Positions 22,096 to 34,533 of a stretch of 64,000 nt of DNA are shown piece after piece. The notes beneath the pieces were generated by a model. That model saw only the letters and a program-made list of their open reading frames with translations, was not told the DNA's origin and did not search any database. Position numbers and translations under genes: made by a program. Position 1 is the stretch's first letter, and every line of letters starts with the position of its first letter. The stretch comes from Macrotis lagotis (lineage: Eukaryota; Chordata; Mammalia; Peramelemorphia; Peramelidae). Location of the stretch: contig NC_133661.1 in the NCBI RefSeq assembly GCF_037893015.1, positions 181,948,508 through 182,012,507 on the forward strand, in the 5' to 3' direction.

Positions 22096-22267
22096 TTATT
22101 TTTTTACATTTTTTTTTTATTTTTAGGTTTTTTTGCAAGGCAAATGGGGTTAAGTGGCTTTCCCAAGTCCACACAGCTAGGTCATTAAGTGTCTGAGACC
22201 AGATTTGAACTCAGGTACTCCTGACTCCAGAGCTGGTGCTCTATCCACTGCACTCACCTAAGGGCTC
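22096..22267 (-). mobile_element. tRNA-derived marsupial SINE
   Basis: Complete reverse-oriented SINE. The 15-bp duplication CCCACTTTTACTCTT is identical at 22081-22095 and 22268-22282. Confidence 0.95.
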
Positions 22268-22324
22268 CCCACTTTTACTCTTAAATGTTCCTTTTTTGTC
22301 TTTTTTTGTTGTTGAGGAGTTTTT

Positions 22325-22472
22325 AGTGCTTTTTTTTTCTTTTTGGTGAGACAGTGGGGTTAAGTGGCTTGCCCAAGATCACACAGCTAGTTAACTGTTA
22401 AATGTCTGAGGTTGCTTTTGTGCTCAGGTCTTCCTGACTCCAGGACCGGTGCTCTATCCACTATAGTTGCCC
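22325..22472 (-). mobile_element. Older tRNA-derived SINE next to the RTE 3' end
   Basis: acagtggggttaagtggctt, then ggtcttcctgactccaggac, then tatccactatagttgccctc. More diverged than its neighbour at 22096-22267. Confidence 0.8.
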
Positions 22473-23916
22473 TCTCTTAGTTGGTTCCTGTCCTTTGTTC
22501 TCAAAGAAGACCAAAATGGTAGCACTATGTTTGAGACAAATGGCAGCCTGTCTGACTGTAGTTGATCAGACCAATAGGAGCTCAGAGTGCTGTATCACAG
22601 GTTGGGCAGGAATAGTCCGTGTAAACACCTGGGGAAGGTACTCTAAACTTATGGATGTCCTGTTTCCTTTGAGCTGCTTCAATTCCACCTTCCTCATAGA
22701 GTGCGGCCCCCTCACTGATGAGGGCACGCCATGCGGGGCGGTCCCGTGCCAGTGTCTCCCTTGCTGTACAATCAATTCTAAAGTTCATCAATAAGATTTT
22801 CCAGGTGTCTCAGTATCACTGCTTCTGACCCCCTTGTGAGTGCTTGCCCTGTGTGAGTTCTCTATAAAAATGGTTTTTTGGCAAGCAAGCGGCTGGCTAA
22901 CAACATTTTAGCCCATCATAGTTGTACTTTCTGTGGTAATGTTGGAATGCTGGGCAGTTTAGCTTGAGAAAGGACCTCAGTGTCTTCTCCTGTCAGGTGA
23001 TCTTCAGAATCTTCCTTAGACAATTTACATGGAAGTAATTCAGTTTCCTGACATGGTGCTGGTAGACTGTCCAGGTTTCACAGGCATATAGCCATGGGTC
23101 AGCACAACAGATCTCTAGACCTTCAGTTTGGTACTCAGTCTAATACCTCTTCTCTCCCATACATTTTTCTAGAGCTCCCAAAAGGACACTGCCAAAGTAA
23201 GTGACCTTGTCCACTGTACTCAAAACTTCTCCATTTGCTGTAATTAATAGTTCTACATATGGATGGTGTGGTGCTGACTGATGGAGCATCTGTGTTTTCT
23301 TGGTATTAATTGTTAGACCAAAATTAGCACAAGCAGCAGAGAATCGATCCACACTTTGTTGCATCTCAGCTTCAGAGGCAGCATTGAGTGCACAGTCATC
23401 TGCAAACTCTCTCCACTTGTAGTCTTTTCAAGTTGAAGAATTTACCATCAGTGCAGTAGCTGACCTTGAGGCCATGTTCATCCTCAGTGAAGGTGTTTGA
23501 TAAACATTGCTGAAAACATCATGCTAAAAAGTATGGGATCAAAGACACATCCTTATTTTACTCCATTGGTGACTGGGAAATCTAGAATACCATCCACTAT
23601 CCAGAACCTAGGCAAACATGCTGTCATGAAATGGACATACAATACTGTTAAACTTCTCCAGGCAATCAAATTTTGACATAGTTTTCCATAAACCCTCACA
23701 ACTGTTAGTATCAAAGGCCTTGGTCAAATCTACAAATACAGACCTCAGTCCTGTTCCTGGGATTTTTCCTGGAATTGTTGGGCAACAAATACCATATCGA
23801 CTGCTCCTCAACCCTTTCTGAAGCCACACTGGTTCTCAGGAAGGGGACCATCTTCCAAGTGAAGGATCAGTCTACTGAGAAGAATCTTACTGGCAAGAAT
23901 GTTACCAGCTTACAGA

Positions 23917-24825
23917 TGAGGAGATCAGAGTGATCCATAGTCATATGAAAAATCGCTCTAAATCATTAGTTATTAGAGAAATGCAAATTAAAGCATCTCT
24001 GAGATACCTCCTCACACCTCTCAGACTGGCCAATATGACCAGAAAGGTCAGTGATAATTGTTGGAAGGGTTATGGGAAATCTGTTGGTGGAGCTGTGAAC
24101 TCATCCAGTCTTTCTGGAGAGCAGCCTGGAACTATGCCCAAAGGGCAACAAAAATGTGCTTACCCTTTGATCCAGCAAACCACTACTGGGCCTATACCCT
24201 GAAGAGATGATGAAGGGTAAAAACATCACTTGTACAAAAATATTCATAGCAGCCCTATTTGTGATGGCAAAGAATTGGAAATCAAGTAAATGTCCTTCAG
24301 TTGGGGAATGGCTTAGCAAACTGTGGTATATGTATTTCATGGAACACTATTGTTCTATTAGAAACCAGGAGGGACAGGAATTCAGGGAAGGCTGGAGAGA
24401 TTTGCTTGAACTGATGCTGAGTGAGATGAGCAGAACCAGAAAAACACTGTACACCTTAATAGCAACATGGGGGTGATGATCGACCTTAATGGACTTGCTC
24501 ATTCCATCAGTGCAACAATCAGAGACAATTCTGGGCTGTCTGCAATGGAGAATACCATCTGTATCCAGAGAAAGAACTGTGGAGTTTGAACAAAGACTAT
24601 TACCTTCAATTTAGGAAAGAAAAGTTATTATGTAATTTCATTATCTCTGATATTTTATTTTTCTTCCTTAAGGATATAAATTCTCATCACATTCAACTGA
24701 GATCAATGTATACCATGGAAACAATGTAAAGACTAATAGAATGCCTTCTGTGGGGGTGAGGGAGGGAAATAAGATTAGGGGAAAAATTGTACAACTCAAA
24801 ATAAATAAAATCTTAAAAAAAACTT
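23917..24825 (+). mobile_element. L1 3' fragment inserted in the RTE element
   Basis: ORF2 C-terminus (KNWKSSKCPSVGEWLSKLWY, then LMLSEMSRTRKTLYT), then a 3' UTR ending ataaataaaatcttaaaaaa. It is 5'-truncated and antisense to its RTE host. The same 3' UTR type recurs at 54094-54816 and 59216-60262. Confidence 0.9.
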
Positions 24826-25458
24826 ATCTGCAATGACTAAAAGAGAAATATCCCTATGATTGTCACAGGATGATCAATTTCCATTACCTTTATAGAGATG
24901 GACAATGGAGACATCCTTGGATTCTTGGGGGATAACTTCTTTATGCCTTGGAAATATACTTGGAATATATACTTGGAAAATTTCAGTCAATTTTTGGATG
25001 AGCAATAGACCCCTCACCTTGTAGATCTCAGCTGGAATAGAAACAGAACCAGGTGCTTTGCCACTTGAAAGGAGCCTAAGAGCATTCAAAACTCTTCTTC
25101 ATTTGGAACTTCATTTAGGGACTGATTGACTTCAACTTGAGGTAAATGGTCAATAGCTTCTGCCTTGATTAATGATGGTCTGTTAAGAACACTTTTGGAA
25201 GTGTTCAGCCCATCTTTCTAGGATCATGTCCCTATTGTTTATCAATGTGGATCTATCAGCACTGAGTAGCGAGATGCATCATATGTCTTTGGTCCATAAA
25301 TAGCCTTCAGGGCATCATAAAATCATTTTGGTTTGTTACTGTCCACATAAAATTGAATTTCATCCACCTTCTTAGTGAGTCAAGAGTCCTGTATCTCTCT
25401 AAGCTTTTCTTGTGCTTTTGATAGAATTAAATGCTGCCTTTTTAGAAATAGATGAACT

Positions 25459-25618
25459 GGGGCAGCTAGGTGGTGCAGTGGATAGAGCACCAGCCCTGGA
25501 GTCAGCAGTATCTGAGTTCAAATTTGACCTCAGACACTTAATAATTACCTAACTGTGTGGCCTTGGGCAAGCTACTTAACCCCATTGCCTTGCAAAAACA
25601 AAAAGAAAAAAAAAGAAA
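25459..25618 (+). mobile_element. SINE inserted in the RTE element
   Basis: Complete forward SINE (ggggcagctaggtggtgcag to attgccttgcaaaaac, A-rich tail). Flanking AGAAATAGATGAACT and a near copy after the tail form the target-site duplication. Confidence 0.93.
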
Positions 25619-26866
25619 GAAAAATGGATGAACTATCCTGCTAGTAAACCCTGTGGAGCTCTTGTTTTTCATTTAGCAACTTCTGTATTTCCCCCTCATT
25701 TTCTTCAGACCAGTCTTGGTATTTGTGAATGTTCTAGTCCAGATGAGCAAATGTAGTGCCACACACCAGATCTTTGAAAGCTGCTATGTGTTGACTTAGT
25801 TTCCCCTCCAAGTTAGCAACAACTGTTCCAGTTGAGAGAAACACTCTAATCTCTTGACATTAATTCTTCTAGTATTCATTTTGCCTTGGGATCACGGCTT
25901 TGGTTGAATATCAATATTTAGCTTGCAGAGGATGAGTCTGTGATCAGTCTAGTACTCTGCATTACGCATTGCCTTTGTCCCTCTTATATCCTGTCTGTCT
26001 CTTCTCCTTACAATCACATAGTCTAATAGATGCCAACATTTGCTATGAGGGTACATCCAGGAAGTTTTATTGCATTTAGGTAAACAGAAAACAGTGTTTG
26101 TGATAAGAAGGTTCTGAGATGCATAAGTCTTCAGTAGAAGGTGATCATTGCTGTTGCTGTTTCCAACTCCATTCCTCCCAAGGATTCCCTGTTTTGTCTG
26201 GTAGTCTGAGCCTTTTCTAGCATTACAGTCACCCAAAATTATAAACTTGTCCTCTTTTGATACATTGATTATAAGGGTCTCTAGGTCTCCATAATTTTTT
26301 TCTTTAACTTCATCAGTGTTTTTCATGGAATAAGTACTGCTGAGGGTGGCATGGCATTTTCCTGGAGGTGTCAATCTCATTGTCATGAGCCTGTCATTCA
26401 CTCCTTTTGGTAGGCATTCAAGATCATTGACTAGATTAGTTTTGATTACAAAACCTATCCCAGCTTCATGGTGTTCCCTTTCACTGTGACTACTCCAGAA
26501 AAAAAAAAAAAAAAAAAAACCATATATCTAGCTCCAACTTCAGTAGATGGCTTTCATTTGCCAGCCTTGTTTCACTCAGGGCTACTATTTGGATACCATA
26601 CCTGCTGAGTTCTCTCACAATAAGAGCAGTTGGTCTTTGTGGTCTTTTGGCTCTTGTGTTGTCTTAGAGCATGTATGTTCCATGTACCGATAGTCAGTGG
26701 AATCTTTTTTGAAGAAGTTTTTGTCTCTCTCGGGTTAGGGTTGGGTAAACTGACAATTTTTAGGGCACCTTTTCCAGTTTCATCCTCACATTAGGAGGTG
26801 AGCAGTGCAATCCTTAAAAGGACTGCTCAGTCACCCAGGGGGCTTCTGAATCTCATTGCTGCTTTC

Positions 26867-27029
26867 TTTTTTTTTTAGGGTTTTTTTTTTTTTTGCAAGG
26901 TAAACAGGGTTAAGTGGCTTGCCCAAGGCCACACAGCTAGGTAATTATTAAGTGTCTGAGATGGGATTTGAACCCAGGTACTCCTGACTCCAGGGCCCGT
27001 GCTTTATCCACTGCGCCACCTAGCCGCCC
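26867..27029 (-). mobile_element. SINE inserted in the 5' part of the RTE element
   Basis: Complete reverse SINE. The duplication CTCATTGCTGCTTTC at 26852-26866 matches 27030-27044 with one change. Confidence 0.93.
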
Positions 27030-27545
27030 CTCACTGCTGCTTTCAGTGAGGAAATAACCCCATGACCCAGGGCCACCTGTGTGCAGTTTTATGACTATAA
27101 TTCCCAGTATATCAGCACCTGTTGCTTTGTCACTTGCCTGTCACCACTGGACTTTGGGGAACAGTTATGAATTTGATTTAAGTGAGACAGAGCTGCATGA
27201 AATCAACTGCCTCACTCTCTCTTCCAAAGTCATCATGATCCAGAGAGACAGAGTCAAGACAACTGGTGATAACTCTAGATGCAGTGGATGACCTTGGCAT
27301 CTTTGATATCTAACTAAGCTCTAAGCACTTTACAGCACCTGCTTCAATTGGCCTCATGGCTTTTGGAACAAATTGTTCTCCTTTGCCCATTCCACCAGTA
27401 AAAGAGTTCACATGGTTGGGGTGGGCATCCCACACTACCCACCAATAAGTTTGAGACCACCTTGGTTACCCTCAACCTGGTTTTAGCCTGCCTGTAGAAA
27501 TAATTTACTGTTGTGGAGCCACAGGTGAGGGGTGTCTCAAGTGGA

Positions 27546-27770
27546 CATTAAAGGTGGAAAGCAGCCCTCACAACAAGGTACTGCTCTTCCTTGAACACAC
27601 CTTATACCCCACCCTTAATGTTCCTTGTACCTTATCTAGGGAAGTGACTTCCAAACTTGTATTGGTTAGATCAGCCACAGCCAAAGACACAGGTACCCTA
27701 ACTCCAACATTGTGGTGTTTGTCATTGGTCTTCTTCAGAAAACAAGGATGAACAATAACCTTAAACAATT
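27546..27770 (+). repeat. Possible RTE-tailed SINE
   Basis: The end (gtcattggtcttcttcagaa, then aacaaggatgaacaataacc) resembles the shared RTE/Mar-type tail (ctcttcgagaacgaaggaca type). The front part is not recognised. Confidence 0.35.
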
Positions 27771-28928
27771 GACCCTTTCATGTGATTCATTCACAGCCAG
27801 TCTTCTCAAGCACAGTAGATATTTCTCATTTCAAATCTGTTTTTTGACCAGTTTGTTTCCCCTTCCCATAGTATCACCTTTTAGGAAAGTGATTAGAAAT
27901 TAATTTCAACTACCTTCATAGAGTTTACATCACTTCATGACCCGTTAAATTTCATTTATCAACTATGGAAAGGGGAGACATTTGTGACCAAACAAGAAAC
28001 AGAATATATTATAAATTGTGAAATGAATGATTTTTATTACATTAAATTAAAAAAATTTTTGCATTAATAAAACCAATGCTGTCAAGATTAGAAGGAAAAC
28101 AGGAAGCTGGAAAATAAGGTTCACAGCTAGGGGTTCTGATAAAGTTCTTATTTCTAAAATATATGAAGAATTGAATCCTCTGTAGATAAATGGTCAAAGG
28201 AGCTGAACAGGCAGTTCTCAAATGAAGAAATTAAAACTACATGATCATATGAAAAAGTTCCCCAAATGATTACTGATTAGAGAAATGCAAATTAAAACAA
28301 CTACGAGGTACTACCTCATACCTATCAGATAGGCTAAGATGACAAAAAGGGAAAACAATTGATGTTGAAGAGGTTGTAGAAAGATTGGGACATTGGTGGA
28401 GTTGTGAACTAATCCATACATTCTGGAGAGCAATTTGGAACTATGCCCAAAGAGCAATAAAACTGATCATACCCTTTGACCCAGCAATACCCAATACTAG
28501 GTCTATATTCAGAAGAAATCGTGGAAAAAAGGGGGAAAGTCCCACATGTTCCAAAATACACGTAGCAACTCTTTTTATAGTGGCAAAGAATTAGAAACTG
28601 AGGGGATGCCCATCATTTGAGGAAAGGTTGAACAAGTTATGGTATATGAATGTTATGAAATACTATTGTTCATTAAAGAAATCATGAATGGTCAGACTCT
28701 AGAGAAACATGGAACAAATTACAGAAACTGATGATGAGCAAAGGGAGAAGATCCAAGAGACCATTGTACACATTAACAACAATATTATTATCAACTTTGA
28801 TGGATACAGCTGCTCTCAGAAGTTCAGAGAACTAGGACAACCCAGGGAGACCTGTTATGGACAATGTTATCCACATCCAGAGTGGGGAAAAAACGCCCTA
28901 CAGAATCTGAATGAAAAACTCCATTTAC

Positions 28929-29073
28929 TTTTTTTTTTGGCAAGGCAATGAAGTTAAGTGATTTGCCCAAGGTCACACAGCTAGATAATTATTAAGTGTC
29001 TGAGGTCAAATTTGAATTCAGGTCCTCCTGACTCCAGGGCTGGTGCTCTATCCACTGTGCCACCTAGTTGCCC
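28929..29073 (-). mobile_element. SINE inside an L1
   Basis: Reverse SINE, ttggcaaggcaatgaagtta to ccactgtgccacctagttgc, with an imperfect duplication around ctcc(a/t)..acattta. Confidence 0.88.
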
Positions 29074-29092
29074 TCTCTCCACTACATTTACC

Positions 29093-29141
29093 TTTTTTGT
29101 TTTTTGCAAGGCAATGGGGTTAAGTGATTTATCCAAGGTCT
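29093..29141 (-). mobile_element. 5'-truncated SINE copy
   Basis: Only the 3' 50 bases remain (gcaaggcaatggggttaagt, then gatttatccaaggtc). It is immediately beside the preceding SINE. Confidence 0.75.
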
Positions 29142-29450
29142 ACATTTATTTTTTAAAAAATTTCTCTGTTGTTTTCCTTTCCTATCTCATGGTTTCCTTT
29201 CTTTTCCCTTTTGTCTTAATTGTCTTAATTTCTTATACAGAAAATTACTTATTTGTAACATGTTAAACAAAAATGTATATGTACAATATTCACCAAACTG
29301 ATCACCACTGAGGGAAGGTTTGTGGGAAGGGAGGATGGAAGGAAATTATGTAACATAAATATGCATATGCATGTGGATAAATGTTGAAAATTTTGCATAA
29401 CATGTAATTAGAAAAGTAAAACAAAATATCAATTGGGGGGAAAAAGTTTC

Positions 29451-29819
29451 ACTTATCAAGATTGAAGGAATGAGATAGAGTGGCAACCTTTGACTTACTT
29501 GACCCTTCACAGAAACTCATGCTTTCCCTGCATAAATTCTTCCTCCACCCAAAACATCTGGTTATATTACTCAATAACTTTGCTGTTACCAAAAGAAGAA
29601 AGACAGAACTGAGAAGCATTACCTTGAGTTGCCTTCCATATTCCCCATGTTATGTCACATGTACTACATTTTAAAAAAATGTTTCCTTTAAGTTCTATGT
29701 CACAGTCCCTTTCCAATGATTCTCCACCCCTATGGAACCTTTCCTTTTACCAAAATAGCACAGTCAATCAAAACAAATGAACAGATTGACCATGTCTGAA
29801 AACATAAATTTCATTCTTC
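29451..29819. other. Intergenic DNA, no feature recognised
   Basis: No repeat or coding similarity seen. Confidence 0.35.
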
Positions 29820-30005
29820 ATTCTTGTGACCTTAACGCAAGTCACTTAACCTTGATTGCCTTGCATCCAGGTCCATCTCCAGTTGTCCCGATTCATATCT
29901 GGCCACTGGACCCAGATGGCTGTGGAGGAGAAAATGAAACTGATGACTTAGCACAGCACCTCCTCACTCAAATCCAATTCACCTCCTCCAACATTTCATT
30001 CTTCA
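29820..30005 (+). mobile_element. 5'-truncated composite SINE
   Basis: Starts inside the tRNA-like part (gcaagtcacttaaccttgat), then the same second module as 3878-4195 (catatctggccactggaccc, gacttagcacagcacctcct). Confidence 0.75.
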
Positions 30006-30264
30006 CCTAATGAGAGAAATGGGAATCCAAGCTGGTTATTTTGACTCAAAATTCAATGTTCGTTCTTCCCCAATTTCCCCCTCCCTCTCTCCCTTCCCTT
30101 TTCTCCCTCTTTCCTTTCCCTCTCCTCCTATCTCTTCTCTTGATTCTTCAAATACAGTCCAATACACTTGCATAGCACAATTTATCCAGCTATTCTTTTT
30201 TTTTTTTTACACTTCAATATCTGTGATTTTATTGGTATGGATCTTCTTTCCCTGCATGACTTAG

Positions 30265-31330
30265 GAGATAATTTCTTTTTTTTTTTAATGTTATTTTTTT
30301 CCAATTATAAGGAGAGATCATTTTCAACATTCATCTTTTTGTAAGCTTTTGAGTTCTACATTTTTCTACCACCCTCCCTTCCCTCTGCCTTCCCTATGAG
30401 TAATCTGATATAGGTTGTACATGTACAGTCACGTTTAACATATTTCCTTATTAGTCATGATGTGAAAAAAACAGAACTAAAGGGAAAATTATAAGAAAGA
30501 AAAAAACAAAATAAGTTTTTAAAAGTGAACATAGTAGTTTTTGATCTGCATTTAAACTCCATAGTTTTTCCTCTGGATGGTTCAGCTACTCATTAATCAT
30601 TGAGTACCCATTTTCCTTCTTTATTAATATGAAAAGTATACTTTAAATATTTGTATGTAAATAGGATCATACCCTCTGCCTTTTACCTTCTCAGGTTATT
30701 TGCCTAGTATTGTTACTTCTGGGTAAAAATTGTGGACTATTTGCTAATTTTTATTTATTATTTTATTTATGTACTATCTGATAACTTCTTTTACATTAAA
30801 TTTTTTTTTTCAGAATCAATGGACCAATTTGTAGCTCCACTTCTGCTGCACTAATGTACATGTCTTCCCATATTCCCTCCAACATTTGCCATTTTTGCTT
30901 TTTTCTCACCTTCTTCAATTTAATGAGTTTGAAGTAAAACCTTAGAGTTATTTTAACTGTATCCTTAATAACTTTTCTATTGGTTAATGGCTCTAAATTC
31001 TTACATATTTGCATATGTTTCCTATAAACCTTGAATATTAAAATATTAATCAATGATATTTGCTACAAAAATTTTTCCCAGCTGACTGCTTCTCTTCTAC
31101 TTCTAGCTGCTTCAATTTTTTGTGCAGTTGAAATTGTCCATTTAATCCTGTATGACCACTTCTTACCCCTTGTTTTGTTAATTATTATTTCTCTATCCAT
31201 AGTTAAGCAAGGTAACTATTTTCCTCTTAATTTTTTCATTACATGACCTTTTATATTTAGGTACATTTGAAGGTTATTATCATAACATATTATATAAGAT
31301 GTTGGTCTCTCAGTCTTTTTGCCTTCTGTA
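30265..31330 (-). mobile_element. Old L1, 3' UTR and ORF2 end
   Basis: Reading the plus strand, the reversed L1 order is seen: ttttcaacattcatcttttt, gagttctacatttttctacc, gatctgcatttaaactccat, then ORF2 equivalents (gtaaaaccttagagttattt, caaaaatttttcccagctga). Confidence 0.7.
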
Positions 31331-31360
31331 TAAACTCTGTCTTCTCTACTTCTCAGTTAC

Positions 31361-31416
31361 GAGATCTTACATATATATCTATCTTGAGTCGTGCGATCTT
31401 ACATATATATCTATCT
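31361..31416. repeat. Short tandem duplication, two copies
   Basis: gatcttacatatatatctat occurs twice, about 34 bases apart. Confidence 0.8.
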
Positions 31417-31799
31417 CATATAAAATAGCCAGTTCAGATTTGTCTACCATTTCCCTCTGTCCAGGTCTATTAAGATATATAATTGTCTCCTATTTTTAAT
31501 TCCTTGTTTCCATTTTACCCAGATTCCTGTTCTTTAACTTTTTTCTTGATTTCAATTTACACTATTAATGTAGGATACACAATTTATTTCTGTAAAGTCT
31601 CAGAATCTGAGCTAGCACAGTCTAGGGTTGAGGAAAGCAAGTGGTGTATAAGAATAGAAAGCAGGAGGGGAGGGAAAGCAGATCAAGTAGGACATCAAGG
31701 AATTAAGCATTAAGAAAAACTCACTCTAGTAATGAGAAATTTCCCTTAGGGAATCAGAACTAAACAATCAGAACTTAAATACAAATATAGGTAACTTAG

Positions 31800-31971
31800 A
31801 TGACTTAGAATACCACATCTTTACATTATCTTCGTTGTGTCGAATTTTTATTTATTTTGTTAGACCTTTCTCATTTCAGTCTGGTTCTGCTACACTTGGG
31901 AATTTTACTTGTTACCCCACTTGAAATCCCCAGCTCTCTCCAGTTTAAGCTGGCCAAGAGTTTGACACCTC
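31800..31971 (-). repeat. hAT-like MITE fragment
   Basis: catctttacattatcttcgt with a right end gagtttgacacctctg resembles the reversed MITE seen at 16257-16436. Confidence 0.5.
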
Positions 31972-32094
31972 TGCCCTAGGGCTCTGAATTTAGAAGGTAC
32001 TTTCAATACTAAGCCACAGTATAAAAACTTTTGAGCTTAGCACCTTGTTAGCAAGAGTAATTAGATAAATAGGAAGCTACCAGATGGCCTATTC

Positions 32095-32130
32095 TTCCTC
32101 CTCCTCCTCCTCCTCCTCCTCCTCCTCCCC
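32095..32130. repeat. (TCC)n repeat
   Basis: About 11 TCC units, then a C run. Confidence 0.9.
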
Positions 32131-32470
32131 CCCTGACCCCACCCACCCATTCTTCTAAAACCACTGTTGCCTCCTTAGCAGTGATTTGAGGTGTTATCTG
32201 TTCCCCTTAAATAAGAAGCATACGGCTCTGGGAAGAACACACATAGAGCAAAAAGGAGTTAAAATTATAAGGTAATATTGGTCCTTATTCTCATTGTTAA
32301 ACTTTCCCTGTCCCCATCTCTGACTTCTGAGCATTATATATTTAATTCATTATTGGAGTCAAGAACAATGGTCAAAATGTTAACTGGTGAGGATTTCCCA
32401 GAGGTCCTCCTTGACCTATTTAAGAATTCTCAAAAGTCCATGGGAACATGGTTCTCAAGAAATAACATGC

Positions 32471-32472
<2 letters not shown>

Positions 32473-32523
<51 letters not shown>
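32473..32523. repeat. (TG)n microsatellite
   Basis: More than 20 TG units. A second, shorter TG run lies at about 32759-32782. Confidence 0.95.
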
Positions 32524-32524
<1 letters not shown>

Positions 32525-32539
32525 GAAAACGAGAAGCAA

Positions 32540-32745
32540 CATGGTACAGGGGAAAGTATGTGGAATCTAAACTTGGGAAAGATCTATTTTTGAATCCCAC
32601 TATTGTTGCTTCATAGTTGGATGACCATGAGTAAACTTAAGCCTTTATTATGAGTGTTGGTTTCCTTATCTACAAAATGATGATTAAAAATATCACTACA
32701 GTCACAAGATTATTCTAAGGTTCAAAGAAAATAGGGAATGTAAAG
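32540..32745 (+). mobile_element. MIR-type SINE
   Basis: gcaacatggtacaggggaaa, then catagttggatgaccatgag, then ggtttccttatctacaaaat: the usual MIR order. Confidence 0.6.
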
Positions 32746-32859
32746 CGTTTCTATATGTATGTGTGGTGTGTGTGTGTGTGTGTTCATGTGTAATATATAC
32801 CTTACATGGTTTTAAATGATGGGGATGCAAAGAAAGGGGGAAAAAACTGATCCCTCCTC

Positions 32860-33530
32860 TCAAGGACCTCATTGGGGAGCAAGATACAAGCAATTAGGTA
32901 CAAACAAGATAGACACAATAAACTGGGGATCTTCACAGAGGGAAAGATGTCTTGTTGAAGATGGGATTTATCTGAGATTTTAAGGAAACCAGGGGAGAGA
33001 GAGGATAAAGAGATGAGGAGGAGAAAGTTTCAGGAATGGGGGACAATTAGTGAAAATGACTGAAGTCAGGAAAGGAAGTGTCTAAGAAACAGCAAGGATG
33101 CTAGAGTCACTGGATCACAGTGTGGGAATGAGCAAAGTAGGATAAGTAGAAAGGTGGAAAAGAGCCAAGTTGTGAAGGCTTTGACCTACAGAGGACTTTA
33201 TATTTGATCTTGAAGGTGATAAGGGACCACGGGAATTTACTGAATGGGGAATGAAGAGATATAGTCAGAACTGCACTATTGAAAGATTAATTTGACAGAT
33301 GAGTGGAGGATGGACTAGAATGGGAAGAACCAAGAAGACCAACCAACAGGCTATCTCAATACTCTAGCCCAGAGAGTCTGCACCAGATTAGCATTAGTGT
33401 AAGAGAAGAGAAGGGAGTATATATAAAAGAGATATTATAATGATAAAATCACTAGAATTTGGCAACCAATTGGATATGGAGGATAAGAGAGATTGAGGAG
33501 TCAAGGATAGCACTTGGGTTGTAAGCATGG
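32860..33530 (+). repeat. Ancient LINE fragment, family uncertain
   Basis: Phrases such as agagccaagttgtgaaggct, gatcttgaaggtgataaggg and ttgacagatgagtggaggat are a known old interspersed mammalian repeat (L2/CR1 grade). I cannot settle the family by eye. Confidence 0.4.
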
Positions 33531-34039
33531 TTATGCCCTCAGCAGTAAAAATGATATTCATTAAAACCATTCAATACTGACTGAAAAAAACAGATAAGAA
33601 CAGATTAGATAAACAAGACCCAGAATCAATCAAACACAGTAGTGTAATGTTTGATGGACCCATGGATATCAACTACTGGGGTAAGGACTGTTAATTTTTT
33701 TTTTACCTGAGAAAACTGAAAAGAAGTTTGGCAGAAATTGGGTTTAGACCAACATATGTACTATATGTCAAAATAAAATCCAAAAGGACATGTGGTCCAA
33801 ATATTTTAAAATCACATTATTTTAAAAATTAGAAGAAAATGAAAGGAGATACTTTACACAGCAATAGCTAGGGGAAGAATACTTAAAGATATTTAAATCT
33901 TATAGAAGACAAAATATTTTATTTGATTGTATATAATTGAAAAGCTTTGGCATGAATAAAATCATTGCAGGAAGAATTAGAAAATAGGGCTAAGACACAT
34001 TTTTGTAACAAATATCTGTATTATATCCAGTATCTAAGA

Positions 34040-34300
34040 TATATGTTGCTGTTCATACATTTTTAGTTGTGTCAGACTCTTCCATGATCCCATTTGGAAT
34101 TTTTCCTGACAAAACTACTAGAATGGTTTGCCATTCCTTCTCCAGTTCATTTTACAGATGAGGATACTGAGGCAGGCAAGATTAAATGACTTGCCTAGTG
34201 TCACACAACTAATAAGTGGCTGAGACCAGATTTGAATTCAAGAATAGCAGTCTCACTGACTTCAGGCTCCACATTCTATCCCCTGAGCCCTTGACATATG
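34040..34300 (-). mobile_element. tRNA-head SINE with BovB/RTE-like tail
   Basis: On the plus strand the tail (gttgctgttcatacattttt, gttgtgtcagactcttccat) precedes the core (acagatgaggatactgaggc) and the reversed tRNA-like head (cattctatcccctgagccc). Confidence 0.6.
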
Positions 34301-34368
34301 TTATGAATCATTCCCTTATAGATAATTGGTCAAAGGAGTTGAACAAATAATAAGAAATTACTATTAGC

Positions 34369-34533
34369 CATATGAAAGATTGTTCTAAATCACTAATTAA
34401 AAGAAAAATTCAAATCAAAACAACTGAAATTCTATATTACACTCATATTAGTCATATGAAAGATTGTTCCAAATCACTACTACCAAGAAATATGCAAATC
34501 AAAACAACAGAAGTTATGTATTACACTCAGTAA
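34369..34533 (+). repeat. 84-bp tandem duplication inside L1
   Basis: catatgaaagattgttctaa at 34369 recurs as catatgaaagattgttccaa at 34453, with the following 60 bases also alike. Confidence 0.8.

Larger units (their letters stand above)
22487..27545 (-). mobile_element. RTE-clade LINE, nearly full length, interrupted
   Basis: Domains in element order: AP endonuclease at about 26401-25949 (IILGDCNARKGSDYQ, SWMYPHSKCWHLLDYVIVRR); RT start at 25089-24874 (SSGKAPGSVSIPAEIYK, IVHLYKGNGN); RT middle at 23829-23608 (SVFVDLTKAFDTNSCEGLW); active-site FADD at 23406-23395, then SVDRFSAACANFGLTINTKK; C-terminal RPAWRALISEGAALYEEGG near 22740-22700. The 5' end is near 27545. Removing one L1 fragment and two SINEs leaves about 3.8 kb, a usual RTE length. 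The frame is broken in several places, so it is dead. Confidence 0.85.
27955..29450 (+). mobile_element. L1 3' part with 3' UTR
   Basis: ORF2 C-terminal matches in order: aatggtcaaaggagctgaac, attagagaaatgcaaattaa, then the translated stretch WWSCELIHTFWRAIWNYAQR and a 3' UTR ending near taattagaaaagtaaaacaa. Two SINE copies (28929-29073, 29093-29141) sit in it. Confidence 0.88.

Noticed and set aside
22081-27545. Endogenous retrovirus in the reverse-transcriptase-containing block
   Set aside because: The domains are AP endonuclease plus non-LTR RT with FADD, there are no LTRs, and no gag, protease or envelope is seen. It is an RTE LINE. No ERV or LTR element was recognised anywhere in the window.
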